Origin: Qipengyuania sp. JC766
Lineage (GTDB): Bacteria > Pseudomonadota > Alphaproteobacteria > Sphingomonadales > Sphingomonadaceae
Assembly (NCBI RefSeq): GCF_040717445.1
Contig: NZ_JBFEFL010000001.1
Coordinates: 2,056,001-2,120,000 of the forward strand
DNA: 64,000 bases
Direction of reading: 5' to 3'
The position numbers and the translations under genes were made by a program. How positions within the stretch are numbered: position 1 is the first letter of the stretch; the number at the start of each line of letters is the position of its first letter. Shown here piece by piece: positions 45,898 to 55,576 of the stretch. The notes below the pieces were generated by a model, which saw only the letters and a list, made by a program, of their open reading frames with translations, searched no databases and had not been told where the DNA came from.

Positions 45898-47958
45898 TCA
45901 GTCTTCTATACCCAGTTGCCACAGAATGAAGGCGTATGCTTCGGCTGTCTCCCTCAGGGACGCGAACCGGCCGGACTTGCCCCCATGGCCCGCCCCCATG
46001 TTCGTCTTCAGCAGCAGAACATTGTCGTCCGTCTTCATCTCGCGCAGTTTCGCCACCCACTTGGCAGGTTCCCAGTAAGTGACGCGCGGATCGTTCAACC
46101 CGGCGGTCACCAGCATAGGCGGATAGGCCTGCGATCGCACCTGGTCGTAGGGGCTGTAGCTCCTGATCAGGCGGAAGGCCGCTTCGTCCGTGATCGGGTT
46201 GCCCCATTCGGGCCATTCGCCGGGCGTGAGGGGCAGTGTCGCATCGAGCATGGTGTTGAGGACGTCCACGAAGGGTACGTCGGCCACCACGGCACCCCAC
46301 AGGTCCGGATCGGAATTGACGATCGCGCCCATCAATTCGCCGCCGGCCGAGCCGCCACTGGCGCTGATCTGGCCTTTGCTGGTGTATCCCCGCTCGATCA
46401 GGCCGTTCGCGACATCGACGAAATCGGTGAAGGTGTTGGTGCGCTGGGTCAGTTTGCCCGACTTGTACCAGGCCCGGCCGAGATCGTCCCCGCCCCGGAT
46501 ATGCGCGATCGCATATGCCATGCCACGATCGACAAGGCTTAGGCGGCTGGTCGAGAAACCCGGATCGATGGCGATACCGTAAGCACCATAACCATAAAGG
46601 TGAAGCGGGCCCGGTTGGTTGCGGTCTTTCCGGTACAGGATGCTGATGGGGATGGACGTCCCGTCCTGCGCAGGGATTTCCATCCGTTCTGTCGTGTAGA
46701 GGCTGGCATCGTACCCCGAGGGTATTTCCTGTTGCTTCAGGAGCTTGCGGTCTTTGCTCGCGACATCGAAGTCGAGGACGCTGCCCGGCGTCACCATGCT
46801 CTCGTATCCGATCCGCAGGACGGTCTGCGTGTACTCCGGATTGTTGCCGAGGCCGGCGCTGAAGCTTTCTTCGGGAAATTCGACCGGCTCGATCCGGGCA
46901 GGATCGTCGTAGTAGCGGATCTCGATCCGGTCGAGACCGGCCACGCGCCCTTCGATCACGTAGAAATCGCGGAAAAGCTCGAAGCCGGTGAGGTAGAATT
47001 CGTCCGATCCCTCGATCAGGCTCGTCCATTCGCCGGGATTGTCGATTGGCGCCGTCGCCAGCCGGAAATTGTCGTGACAGTCGTCGGTCAGGACGAAAAT
47101 CGTCCCTTCGCGCATGTCGATATCGTATTCGCGCCCGCTGCGTCGCGGCGAGACGAGGGTTTGCGATGCCAGCGGATCGGCAAGCGGAACGAAGCGGACT
47201 TCGCTCGTTTCGTGGTCGCTTGCGGCGATCAGCAGATAGTCTTCCTGCGCGCTCATAGATACGCCGACGCGGAACCCCTCGTCATCCTCGTGGTAGAGCT
47301 CGACATCTTCGGAGACCGGCCGGCCCAGCCAGTGAAGGTGGGCATTGTCCGTGCGCCACTGGTCGTTGGCGAGACAGTAGGCGAGCGCCGCGTCCTTCGC
47401 GCACCACACCAGCGATCCGAGCGTACCCGGTATGCTGTCGGGCAGGTCTTCGCCGGTCGAAAGATCGCGGATGCGGACGGTGTACCGTTCCGAACCGTCG
47501 ACATCGACCGAATAGGCGAGCAGCTTCGCGTCCTGGCTTACCGAGAAGGCCCCGAGGCGGAAATACTCGTTGCCTTCGGCGAGCGCGTTCTCGTCCAGGA
47601 TCAGCGTTGGTTCGCCGCCCGCGACAGGCTTACGGTACCATTTGCGGTATTCGATGCCGTCCTCGAACTCGGTCCAGTAGAGATAGTCGCCGTCCTTCTG
47701 GGGAACGGAGGAATCGTCCTTCTTCACCCGCCCCTTCATTTCCTCGAACAGCGTTTCGACCAGCCCCTCGTGCGGTGCCATCGCCGCTTCGAACCATGCG
47801 TTCTCCGCTTCGAGATGCGCGAGGATCTCCCGGTCCTTCACCTCGGGGTAGCCCGGATCGCGGAGCCAGGCGTAATCGTCGGTCCATGATACCCCGTGGC
47901 GGGTTTGTTCGTGCGGGCGCTTGGCCGCGAGCGGCGGGGAAAGGGGCTTGTCGGTCAT
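45898..47958 (-). CDS. oligopeptidase B-like S9 serine peptidase
   Basis: A 686-residue prolyl-oligopeptidase-family enzyme that cleaves short peptides, typically after basic residues in the OpB subgroup. An N-terminal beta-propeller (about 75-400) gates the C-terminal hydrolase. The hydrolase has LYGYGAYGIAIDPGFSTSRL, the nucleophile SGGSAGGELMG near residue 537, an aspartate in LNDPRVTYWEP near 623 and the histidine in GAGHGGKSGR near 658. No signal peptide, so cytoplasmic. The ATG at 47958 is preferred over an upstream alternative because the family start (ARRPH/HEQTRHG) follows soon after. Confidence 0.92.
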   Translation of the reverse strand: MTDKPLSPPLAAKRPHEQTRHGVSWTDDYAWLRDPGYPEVKDREILAHLEAENAWFEAAMAPHEGLVETLFEEMKGRVKKDDSSVPQKDGDYLYWTEFEDGIEYRKWYRKPVAGGEPTLILDENALAEGNEYFRLGAFSVSQDAKLLAYSVDVDGSERYTVRIRDLSTGEDLPDSIPGTLGSLVWCAKDAALAYCLANDQWRTDNAHLHWLGRPVSEDVELYHEDDEGFRVGVSMSAQEDYLLIAASDHETSEVRFVPLADPLASQTLVSPRRSGREYDIDMREGTIFVLTDDCHDNFRLATAPIDNPGEWTSLIEGSDEFYLTGFELFRDFYVIEGRVAGLDRIEIRYYDDPARIEPVEFPEESFSAGLGNNPEYTQTVLRIGYESMVTPGSVLDFDVASKDRKLLKQQEIPSGYDASLYTTERMEIPAQDGTSIPISILYRKDRNQPGPLHLYGYGAYGIAIDPGFSTSRLSLVDRGMAYAIAHIRGGDDLGRAWYKSGKLTQRTNTFTDFVDVANGLIERGYTSKGQISASGGSAGGELMGAIVNSDPDLWGAVVADVPFVDVLNTMLDATLPLTPGEWPEWGNPITDEAAFRLIRSYSPYDQVRSQAYPPMLVTAGLNDPRVTYWEPAKWVAKLREMKTDDNVLLLKTNMGAGHGGKSGRFASLRETAEAYAFILWQLGIED

Positions 47959-48131
47959 CTGCGCGCAGGTAGGCAATCGCCGGGCGAATTGCACCCTGTC
48001 TTCGTCGGCCTCGGCAGGACGTGCGGCACGGACGGGGTATGGGGGCGCCGCTGAGGCGAAACCCTAGCCCCGGGCCGGATCGATCCCTATCCTTGGGAGG
48101 AATCGAAATTAACGCCAGCTTGGGAAAACCG

Positions 48132-49937
48132 ATGTTGATGCAAACCCACGAAGCCCGCCTTTCCGCCTTGCGCGAGGAATTGAAGCGGCGCGATCTCGAC
48201 GGGTTCGTCGTCCCGATCAGCGACGAGCACATGTCCGAATATATCGGCAGCTACGCCCAGCGTCTCGCTTGGCTCACGGGCTTCGGCGGGTCCGCGGGCA
48301 GCGCCATCGTCCTGCGCGACCGGGCCGCCATGTTCACCGACGGACGCTACACCGTGCAGGTCCGCGAACAGGTGGACGGAGCGCATTACGACTATTGCCA
48401 GATCCCGGGCGAAAGCATGTCGGCCTGGCTCAAGGACCATGCGCCCGAAGGTGCGCGGATCGCCTACGATCCCTGGCTGCACACCCAAGGGTGGGTGGAC
48501 GACCTTTCCGCCGCGCTCAAGCGCAAGCGGATCGAACTGGTACCGGTGGCCGACAACCCGGTGGACGCGGTATGGGACGATCGTCCGCAGCCCTCGAGTG
48601 CGCAGGCGGTCGTTCATGAAGATCGCTATGCCGGGCGCAACAGCTCGGAAAAGCGGGCCGAGGTGGCCGACTGGCTGAAGAAGGAGGGCCATGACGCGAC
48701 TGTCATTTCAGCGCTCGATTCGATCGCCTGGCTGCTCAATATCCGCGGAAGCGACGTGGACCGGACCCCGGTGGCGCTGTCCTATGTCGTCGCGAAGGCC
48801 GACGGAACGGCCGAGCTGTTCATCGCGCGCGAGAAGATCACGCCCGAACTGGAACGCCACCTGGGCAATGCGGTGACGATCCGCGAGCGGTCCGAATTCG
48901 AAAGCGCGCTGGGCGAACTTTCCGGCAAGAGCGTGGCGGTCGATCCCGATTTCGGCGTCGCAGCGATTCACCAGTTGCTGCGCGATGCCGGCGCGACTCC
49001 GGTGGTGGCGCGCGATCCCGCGATCCTGCCCAAGGCGATCAAGACCCCGGCCGAACAGCAGGGCCATCGCGATGCGCAGGCCCGCGACGGGGCGGCCGTG
49101 GCGCAATTCCTGCACTGGCTGAGCGAAGAAGCCCCCAAGGGCAGCGAGACGGAACTGTCCGCCTGCGCGAAGCTGCGCGAATTCCGCGAGGCGACCGGGG
49201 CACTGAGGGACCAGAGCTTCGACACGATCTCGGCAGCCGGCCCGCATGCCGCGATCCCGCATTATCGCGTGGACGAGGAAAGCAACCTGCCGATCGAGCC
49301 GGGCAGCATCTTCCTGTGCGATTCGGGCGGCCAGTATCTCGACGGGACCACGGACATCACCCGCACCGTCTGGATCGGGCCGGGCGAACCGGGTGCCGAG
49401 CAGCGGGACCGGTTCACGCGGGTCCTGAAAGGCCATATCGCCCTTGCGCAGGCACGCTTTCCCGACGGGACGCCTGGCGGCGCGCTCGACAGTTTCGCCC
49501 GCCAGTTCCTGTGGCAGGCCGGGATCGATTACGGGCACGGCACCGGGCACGGCGTCGGCAGCTATCTCGGCGTGCACGAAGGGCCGCAGCGCATCGCCAA
49601 GGCCAGCGGCCCGCAGCCGGGCACCGGAGAGCCGCTGCGCGCAGGGATGATCCTGTCGAACGAGCCCGGCTATTACAAGGCGGGTCACTACGGCATCCGG
49701 ATCGAGAACCTCGTGCTGGTGGTCGAACAGGAGATCGAGAACGGCGAAGGCACGTCGCTCGGCTTTGAGACGCTGACATTCGTCCCCATCGACCGGACGC
49801 TGGTGGACCGCAGCCTGCTGACCGAGAGCGAGATCGAGTGGTGGAACAGCTACCACGCGCAGGTCCGCGACATCCTGGCACCGCAACTGGAAGGCGATGC
49901 GCTCGCATGGGTGGAAGAGGCCTGCAAACCCTTGTAG
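48132..49937 (+). CDS. aminopeptidase P-family (M24) metallopeptidase
   Basis: A 601-residue Xaa-Pro aminopeptidase of the long, three-domain type. Two creatinase-like N-terminal domains precede the M24 pita-bread domain. Metal ligands are visible: the two aspartates in LDGTTDITRT near residue 405, the histidine in DYGHGTGHGVGSYL near 472, and glutamates in SNEPGYYKAGHYG near 513 and IRIENLVLV near 525. It removes N-terminal residues next to proline. It is divergent from oligopeptidase B, and both act in peptide turnover. The start at 48132 (or the ATG two codons later) has GGGAAAA upstream. Confidence 0.93.
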   Translation: MLMQTHEARLSALREELKRRDLDGFVVPISDEHMSEYIGSYAQRLAWLTGFGGSAGSAIVLRDRAAMFTDGRYTVQVREQVDGAHYDYCQIPGESMSAWLKDHAPEGARIAYDPWLHTQGWVDDLSAALKRKRIELVPVADNPVDAVWDDRPQPSSAQAVVHEDRYAGRNSSEKRAEVADWLKKEGHDATVISALDSIAWLLNIRGSDVDRTPVALSYVVAKADGTAELFIAREKITPELERHLGNAVTIRERSEFESALGELSGKSVAVDPDFGVAAIHQLLRDAGATPVVARDPAILPKAIKTPAEQQGHRDAQARDGAAVAQFLHWLSEEAPKGSETELSACAKLREFREATGALRDQSFDTISAAGPHAAIPHYRVDEESNLPIEPGSIFLCDSGGQYLDGTTDITRTVWIGPGEPGAEQRDRFTRVLKGHIALAQARFPDGTPGGALDSFARQFLWQAGIDYGHGTGHGVGSYLGVHEGPQRIAKASGPQPGTGEPLRAGMILSNEPGYYKAGHYGIRIENLVLVVEQEIENGEGTSLGFETLTFVPIDRTLVDRSLLTESEIEWWNSYHAQVRDILAPQLEGDALAWVEEACKPL

Positions 49938-49996
49938 GGCGGATTTTGTTCCTGTATTGTTCCTGCGGGTCGTGAGTCGTTTGCCGGAGATGCGCG

Positions 49997-50386
49997 ATGA
50001 TCGGATATGTGACGCTTGGGACCAATGACATCGAAGCGGCCGCGCCGCTCTACGATGCGATTGCTGCGGAAATGGGCTTCGGCCGGATGATGGACTTCGG
50101 CAGTTTCATCGCCTGGGGGAACTGGGAAGTGCCAGGGGTCGCCCTGACCAAGCCCTTCGACGGGAACGCGGCCTCGGTGGGCAACGGCACTATGGTCGCC
50201 CTGCAGGCGAAGGACCGGGACCAGGTCGACAGGATCCACGCGATCGCCCTTTCCCATGGCGGTAGCGACGAGGGCGCGCCAGGTCCGCGCGGCGAACCGG
50301 ACGACAAGGGCGAAACCTTCTACGCCGCTTATTTCCGCGACTGCGACGGCAACAAGCTCAACGCCTTCTGCATGGTGCGCGACTGA
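49997..50386 (+). CDS. VOC-superfamily (glyoxalase-like) protein
   Basis: A 129-residue vicinal-oxygen-chelate protein with the paired beta-alpha-beta fold: start MIGYVTLGTNDIEAAAPLYD, then FIAWG and a C-terminal YAAYFRDCDGNKLNAFC. The usual first metal histidine is replaced (YVTLGTND), so metal binding and activity are uncertain. The cupin gene begins on its stop codon (TGATG). Confidence 0.85.
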   Translation: MIGYVTLGTNDIEAAAPLYDAIAAEMGFGRMMDFGSFIAWGNWEVPGVALTKPFDGNAASVGNGTMVALQAKDRDQVDRIHAIALSHGGSDEGAPGPRGEPDDKGETFYAAYFRDCDGNKLNAFCMVRD

Positions 50387-50784
50387 TGGCGGACGCGTTC
50401 CGCTTGGCGGACAGCTTCGTCCATCTCGGATCGGGTGCGACCGCCGTCCCGCAACCGCCGTTCTCCGGAATGAAATGGTATGCGGAGTACGGTGAGCGCC
50501 ACGGGGACGGCGGGCGCGAAGGGCGGCTCGTCTCGCTCCATCGCTTCGAGGAAAGCTGGGACAGCTGGGAAATGCACCCCGTCGGCAGCGAAGTCGTCAT
50601 CTGCACCGAGGGCGCGATGGTCCTGACGCAGGAACATGCCGACGGGCGACGCGACACCGTCGCGCTCGGCCCGGGCCAGTACGCGATCAATCCGCCCGGC
50701 GTCTGGCACATTGCCGATGTGGAAACCGCCTGCACCGCGATCTTCATTACCGCAGGCGAAGGCACCGAGCACCGGCCGCGGTAA
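50386..50784 (+). CDS. cupin-domain protein
   Basis: A 132-residue single-cupin protein. The barrel motifs are degenerate: SWEMHPVGSEVVICTEGAMVL (motif 1 with one histidine and a glutamate) and ALGPGQYAINPPGVWHIADV (motif 2 with the histidine). It could bind a metal and a small ligand. No named activity. It shares the TGATG junction with the upstream VOC gene, so the two are translated together. Confidence 0.83.
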   Translation: MADAFRLADSFVHLGSGATAVPQPPFSGMKWYAEYGERHGDGGREGRLVSLHRFEESWDSWEMHPVGSEVVICTEGAMVLTQEHADGRRDTVALGPGQYAINPPGVWHIADVETACTAIFITAGEGTEHRPR

Positions 50785-50810
50785 CGCGCCGCCTCGTTGT
50801 CGCGCAGATG

Positions 50811-50830
50811 AACGCCGGTCCACCGGCGTT
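50811..50830. repeat. 20-bp inverted repeat upstream of EF-hand gene
   Basis: AACGCCGGT (50811-50819) and ACCGGCGTT (50822-50830) are perfect arms around a two-base centre. This dyad, 158 bases before the EF-hand start, looks more like a protein operator than an RNA hairpin because its loop is too small. No regulator can be assigned. Confidence 0.5.
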
Positions 50831-50988
50831 ACACTTTGCGACAAATCTCCGCCGATCGGGCATAAACCTGCGACATGGCGGCTCCAGAAGGGTCATACGA
50901 GCTGCGGTGCCGGAGCGATTTCTCTCCCCCATCCCCTCCCCGGTCGCCGCAGCTCACCCTTTTTCCCCGACCATACGGAGAAACCGCG

Positions 50989-51678
50989 ATGAAGAAGATG
51001 ACCCTTTCCCTTTCCGCCGCCGCGCTCGCACTGACCGGGCTGGCCGGAGTGGCCTATGCCCAGCAGGACGAGCGGGTCCGTCCCGACGCCAATGGCGACG
51101 GGACCCTGACCGCTGCGGAACACCGCGCGCATGCAACGGCCATGTTCGCACGGCTCGACGTCAATTCCGACGGCCGGATCGATGCCGCCGACCGTGAAGC
51201 GCGCAAGGAGCGCCGGTTCGCCAGGCTCGACGCCGACAATGACGGCGAAGTGACGCAGGCCGAAATGACGCAGGCCCGCGAAGCACGCCGGGCTCGCATG
51301 GAAGAGCGCCGCGCCGCGCGTGCCGAACGCTGGGGCGATCGCCGCGAACAGCGTTTCGCCCGGCTCGACACGGACAATTCGGGCGGCCTTTCCGAAGCCG
51401 AGCTGACGGCCGGCCGCGAACGTGCCGGCGAGATGCGCGGGCAGCGCGGTGGCAAGATGCGTCGCGGCGGGCGCCGTGGCGGCGGGATGCAGATGATGCG
51501 CCAGGCCGATACCAATAACGACCAGGCGATCACGCAGGCCGAGTTCGTGGCAGCCGCGGACGCGCGCTTCGCACGCCTCGATGCGAATTCGGACGGCAGC
51601 GTCACGCGGGCCGAACGGCAGGCCGCCCGCGAAGCGATGCGCGAACTCCGGGCCCAGCGGCGCGCGCAGCAGAGCTGA
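50989..51678 (+). CDS. secreted EF-hand calcium-binding protein
   Basis: A 229-residue exported protein (signal peptide cleaved near AYAQ/QD) with six EF-hand loops: DANGDGTLTAAE, DVNSDGRIDAAD, DADNDGEVTQAE, DTDNSGGLSEAE, DTNNDQAITQAE and DANSDGSVTRAE. Arg/Glu/Ala-rich helices separate them, with a basic Gly-Arg stretch around residues 145-165. Loops four and five lack the standard Gly or acidic position and may bind weakly. It probably buffers or senses Ca2+ in the periplasm. The start follows ACGGAGAAACC. A two-component system begins 51 bases later on the same strand. Confidence 0.87.
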   Translation: MKKMTLSLSAAALALTGLAGVAYAQQDERVRPDANGDGTLTAAEHRAHATAMFARLDVNSDGRIDAADREARKERRFARLDADNDGEVTQAEMTQAREARRARMEERRAARAERWGDRREQRFARLDTDNSGGLSEAELTAGRERAGEMRGQRGGKMRRGGRRGGGMQMMRQADTNNDQAITQAEFVAAADARFARLDANSDGSVTRAERQAAREAMRELRAQRRAQQS

Positions 51679-51729
51679 TAGGAGTTGCGCAGCCGAGCCG
51701 TCCGGTCCTACGTCCGCAGTCGCTGAACC

Positions 51730-52464
51730 ATGACCGACGCCGTGCCCGTTTCCATCCTGCTGGTCGATGACGAGCAGACCTTACGCGAACCCCTGGCGGA
51801 ATATCTCGTCCGCCAAGGGTTCGACGTGCGCGAGGCAGACAGCGCGGCTGCGGCGCGCAGCGCCCTGCTGGAACAGGACGCCGACATCGTCCTGCTCGAC
51901 GTGATGATGCCGGGCGAGGACGGCCTGTCCCTGTGCCGGCACCTGGTGGAGGCGAAGGACCTTCCGGTCATCCTGCTGACCGCGAAGGGCGAAGCGACCG
52001 ACCGGATCGTGGGGCTGGAAATCGGCGCGGACGATTACGTCACCAAGCCGTTTGAGCCGCGCGAACTGGTCGCCCGCATCAGGTCGGTCCTGCGCCGCGC
52101 CGCGCGCGGGCCCGCCACCACGGCGGACGAGGATGCGGGTTACCAGTTCGAAGGCTGGCACCTCGATACGCTGAAGCGCAAGCTGACCGATCCGGACGGC
52201 GCGACCATAAGCATCTCGACGGCCGAATTCCGCCTCCTGCGTGCCTTCCTCGATCACCCGCGCCAAGTCATGGACCGCGACACGCTACTCGACATGGTGC
52301 AGGGCCGCGAGGCGCACATGTTCGATCGCGCGGTGGACAACCAGGTCGCGCGCCTGCGCCGCAAGATCGAGCAGGACAGCCGCGATCCGCAGCTTATCCA
52401 GACCGTGCGCGGCGGCGGCTACCGGTTCGCCACCGACGTGCGCCGGACCGCGAAGGCTGGCTGA
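51730..52464 (+). CDS. OmpR-family response regulator
   Basis: A 244-residue regulator: receiver domain with the acidic pocket LLVDDEQ, phosphorylation Asp in IVLLDVMMPGEDG near residue 57, LLTAKG and the lysine in YVTKPFEPRE; then a winged-helix DNA-binding domain (about 140-235) ending VRGGGYRFA. The sensor kinase gene starts 3 bases later. The target genes are not known; the upstream EF-hand gene is a natural candidate. Confidence 0.95.
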   Translation: MTDAVPVSILLVDDEQTLREPLAEYLVRQGFDVREADSAAAARSALLEQDADIVLLDVMMPGEDGLSLCRHLVEAKDLPVILLTAKGEATDRIVGLEIGADDYVTKPFEPRELVARIRSVLRRAARGPATTADEDAGYQFEGWHLDTLKRKLTDPDGATISISTAEFRLLRAFLDHPRQVMDRDTLLDMVQGREAHMFDRAVDNQVARLRRKIEQDSRDPQLIQTVRGGGYRFATDVRRTAKAG

Positions 52465-52467
52465 GCG

Positions 52468-53895
52468 ATGCGGTTCTGGCCCCGGAGCCTGCTGGGCCAA
52501 GTCCTGCTGGCCGCCGCTGCCGCCCTGTTCGTGGCGCAGGCGATTTCGGCCGTGCTGCTGTACCGCGCGGCCGAGAACCGGCGCGAGGAATCGGCGCTGA
52601 CCTCGGCGGCCTTCCGCCTTTCCGAAAATCCCGACCTGCGGGACTTGGCGCGCGAACGCCGCGCCGCGCGCAGGGCGGCAATCGCCGAAGCGCGCGGATC
52701 GGACCGGGCGGAACCCGACAGCCGCCGCCGCGGGGGCCGACTGTTCCGCGCGCGGCGCGAAGCCCAATCCCCCGCCATGGCCGGCGAGACCTCCTCGCCC
52801 GAACTCGAGCGGCGCCTCGCTGCCTTGCTGGAAAACCAAGGCATCGAAGCGGCCGAAGTCCGCGCGATCGTGCGGCGGTCCGGCCGGGACCCGGTCGTCC
52901 GGGAAGCGGCACAGGACGGGTCCCCTTTCGCCAGCGACCCGGACTGGGCCGACCGCAGGATACTGGTCAGCGCGATCAGGCTGGCCGGAGAAGACGGCTG
53001 GCGCGTCGTCCGCTCGCCGCTGTCCGGGCGGGACGATCGGGCCGTCGGACCCATCCTGTTCCAGACCGCGATCATATTCTGCATCCTGATGGGCGTGCTG
53101 TTCGTCCTGCTGCGCCGCATCACGCGTCCATTGGGCCAGCTGACGCGCCGGACCCGCCAGTTCGCCCGGACGCAGGACGCATCCAATCCGCTCGAGCCGA
53201 GCGGTCCGGAGGATATCGAGACTTTGATCACGGCCCACAACGCGCTCGAAGCGCGGATCGTCGCCATGCTGGACGAAAAGGACGTGATGCTGGGCGCGAT
53301 CGGCCACGACCTGAAGACGCCGCTGGCGGCCCTTCGCGTGCGCATCGAATCGGTCGAGGATGATGGCCAGCGCGCCAAGATGGCCGAAGGCATCGAGGAT
53401 ATCGCCGCGACTCTCGACGACATCCTGTCCCTCGCCCGGATCGGCAGGTCGGACGGGCCGCCCGAGCCGGTGGAACTGTCCGCCCTGGTCGCATCCGTGG
53501 TCGAGGAATACGAGGATCTGGGCGAGCCGGTCGACCTGTTGCACACCGCCCGGCTGGTGCGTCCGGTCCACCTCACATGGCTCAAGCGCGCACTGCGCAA
53601 TCTCATCGGCAATGCGCTGCGCTACGGACACCGGGCCCGGGTTGCCCTGCTGACCGAGGGCAAGTTCGTAGTCCTGCGAGTGGAGGATGACGGGCCGGGT
53701 ATCGCCGAAGGCCAGATCGACCGGATGTTCGAGCCGTTCCAGCGCGGCGAGACGAGCCGCAATCGGACGACCGGTGGAGCGGGCCTCGGACTGACGCTGG
53801 CCCGCGCGATCGCGGAGCAGCATGGCGGGAAGCTGGTGCTGGCCAATCGGGCCGAAGGCGGCCTGCGCGCCGAACTGCGCTTGCCGAAGGACTGA
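52468..53895 (+). CDS. membrane sensor histidine kinase
   Basis: A 475-residue EnvZ-like kinase. It has one N-terminal helix, a periplasmic part of about 170 residues rich in Arg/Ala/Glu, a second helix (TAIIFCILMGVLFVLL), a HAMP domain (RRITRPLGQLTRRTRQFA), the H-box MLGAIGHDLKTPLAALR near residue 278, the N-box NLIGNALRYGH near 378, DDGPGI and GAGLGLTLAR. It pairs with the preceding regulator. The very basic periplasmic stretch (RERRAARRAAIAEARG) is unusual and might meet acidic ligands or lipids. The stimulus is unknown. Confidence 0.93.
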   Translation: MRFWPRSLLGQVLLAAAAALFVAQAISAVLLYRAAENRREESALTSAAFRLSENPDLRDLARERRAARRAAIAEARGSDRAEPDSRRRGGRLFRARREAQSPAMAGETSSPELERRLAALLENQGIEAAEVRAIVRRSGRDPVVREAAQDGSPFASDPDWADRRILVSAIRLAGEDGWRVVRSPLSGRDDRAVGPILFQTAIIFCILMGVLFVLLRRITRPLGQLTRRTRQFARTQDASNPLEPSGPEDIETLITAHNALEARIVAMLDEKDVMLGAIGHDLKTPLAALRVRIESVEDDGQRAKMAEGIEDIAATLDDILSLARIGRSDGPPEPVELSALVASVVEEYEDLGEPVDLLHTARLVRPVHLTWLKRALRNLIGNALRYGHRARVALLTEGKFVVLRVEDDGPGIAEGQIDRMFEPFQRGETSRNRTTGGAGLGLTLARAIAEQHGGKLVLANRAEGGLRAELRLPKD

Positions 53896-53956
53896 CCAGA
53901 ACCGATTTGCCGCCGCGTGCGTTCATGACGCAGCAGCAGGACGATAGAGCGGATTT

Positions 53957-55576
53957 ATGAAGGCGGTTCTGGGCTGGGTGGGGCGCAAGGGGATCCTCTT
54001 CGCGATCCTCGTGCTGGCCATCGGATTCTACACATTGTTCTGGCCTTCGATTTCCGAAGGCCTGTCCGCCGACCGCATGAGCATCGGCGACGTGCGCCAG
54101 GAGATAGCGCTCCAGGCGGAGGAAGCGCAATCGGCGCTGGAGGAAACCGGCACCACCGCGCGCACGCTGCCGGCCGAAACGCTCGAGGACAGGCTGGCCG
54201 AACGGCAGAAAGCCCTTGCGCAGGCACGCCGCGCGCTGGACGACGCGAGCGACGGATTGCTGGCCGCGTATCGACCTTCGCGCATCCTCGCACGCAAGCG
54301 CGCCGAAATCGACATTGCCCTTGCCGAGCGCGAAATCGCGGTCCTCGAAACGGCGCTGGGCCGCAGATCCGCACTCGATGCCGTGGAAGCGCGCGCGGCG
54401 GAATACGCCCGGATACCAACCGAAGCCGCGATCGCCGCGAGCAACCGGATTTGCCGCGACCGCCGGGCGGACGTTGCGCGCTTCGACGAGCGATCGCGCG
54501 TGGTGCGCGGTGTGCGCAATGCCCTGCTGGACGAACGCCAGGTGCTGCTCGCGCGCAGCGAGGAAGCGTGCCGGACCGCCCGGGAGCGCGCCGAACGACG
54601 TACCGAGGGATTGGCGTGGGCGCGGCAATTGCGCGAGGCGCGCGAGGCGTTCCGCGAGGCCGGTGCCATCGCAGCCAATCCGCTGCCGGAGAGCTTTACC
54701 GACGACATCGCCGGCAACACGATCCGCGACATCCTCGTGAAGGCCTTCATCGCCCTGCTGCTGATTTCGCTGACGCCGCTGCTGGTCCGGCTGCTGATGT
54801 TCTACGTCGTGGCACCGATCGCCCAGCGCCGGCCGTCGATCACGCTGGGCATGGGAGCGCCCGCGAACCGCATCCAGCCGAGCGGGCCCAGCACCACATC
54901 CGCCGCCATTCGTCTTGGCGAGGGCGAGGAACTGCTGGTCCGGCAGGACTATTTGCAGTCGACATCCATGGAAGGGGTGAAGCGCACCCAGTGGCTGCTC
55001 GACTGGCGCCATCCGCTCGCCAGCATCGCCAGCGGGATGACGTTCCTGACCCGTATTCGGGGGTCGGGCGAAACCACCACCGTATCCCCCGTGAAGGACC
55101 CGTTCGCCGAGGTGACCGTGTTGACGCTGCCCGAAGGGGGGTGCTGCGTGCTGCGCCCGAGCGCGCTTGCGGCCGCGGTCCAGCGCGAAGGCGAGCCGAT
55201 GCGCATCACCAGCCACTGGCGCCTGTTCTCCATCGCGGCCTGGCTGACCTTCCAGCTGCGCTACCTCGTATTCCACGGGCCGGCGCGGCTGGTCATCAAG
55301 GGCGGCCGCGGCATCCGCGTGGAGCGGGCCGAGCGCGGTCGCATCTTCTCGCAGGCGCAACTGGCCGGATTTTCGACCGACCTCGCCTACGCGGTCACGC
55401 GGACGGAGACCTTCTGGCCCTATTTCTTCGGCCGCGAATCGCTGCTCAAGGACCGCGTCTCGGCGGGCCAGGGCGTCCTTATCGTCGAGGAAGCACCGAT
55501 GGCGGGCAAGCGCGGCGGCCTGACCAAGGGGATACAGGGCGTGATCGATGCAATGCTGAAAGGTGTCGGCATCTAG
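53957..55576 (+). CDS. membrane protein with coiled coil, family not recognised
   Basis: A 539-residue protein. One helix ([18 protein letters not shown], residues 12-29) is followed by a long charged coiled coil (about 40-235, Arg/Glu/Ala-rich), a second helix ([22 protein letters not shown], about 262-283) and a C-terminal region of about 250 residues. The latter contains [36 protein letters not shown] and [19 protein letters not shown], which suggest a beta-rich domain with faint likeness to AIM24-type folds. So a large periplasmic coiled coil and a cytoplasmic beta domain are inferred. Its stop overlaps that of the convergent HerA-like gene. Function unknown. Confidence 0.75.
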   Translation: MKAVLGWVGRKGILFAILVLAIGFYTLFWPSISEGLSADRMSIGDVRQEIALQAEEAQSALEETGTTARTLPAETLEDRLAERQKALAQARRALDDASDGLLAAYRPSRILARKRAEIDIALAEREIAVLETALGRRSALDAVEARAAEYARIPTEAAIAASNRICRDRRADVARFDERSRVVRGVRNALLDERQVLLARSEEACRTARERAERRTEGLAWARQLREAREAFREAGAIAANPLPESFTDDIAGNTIRDILVKAFIALLLISLTPLLVRLLMFYVVAPIAQRRPSITLGMGAPANRIQPSGPSTTSAAIRLGEGEELLVRQDYLQSTSMEGVKRTQWLLDWRHPLASIASGMTFLTRIRGSGETTTVSPVKDPFAEVTVLTLPEGGCCVLRPSALAAAVQREGEPMRITSHWRLFSIAAWLTFQLRYLVFHGPARLVIKGGRGIRVERAERGRIFSQAQLAGFSTDLAYAVTRTETFWPYFFGRESLLKDRVSAGQGVLIVEEAPMAGKRGGLTKGIQGVIDAMLKGVGI

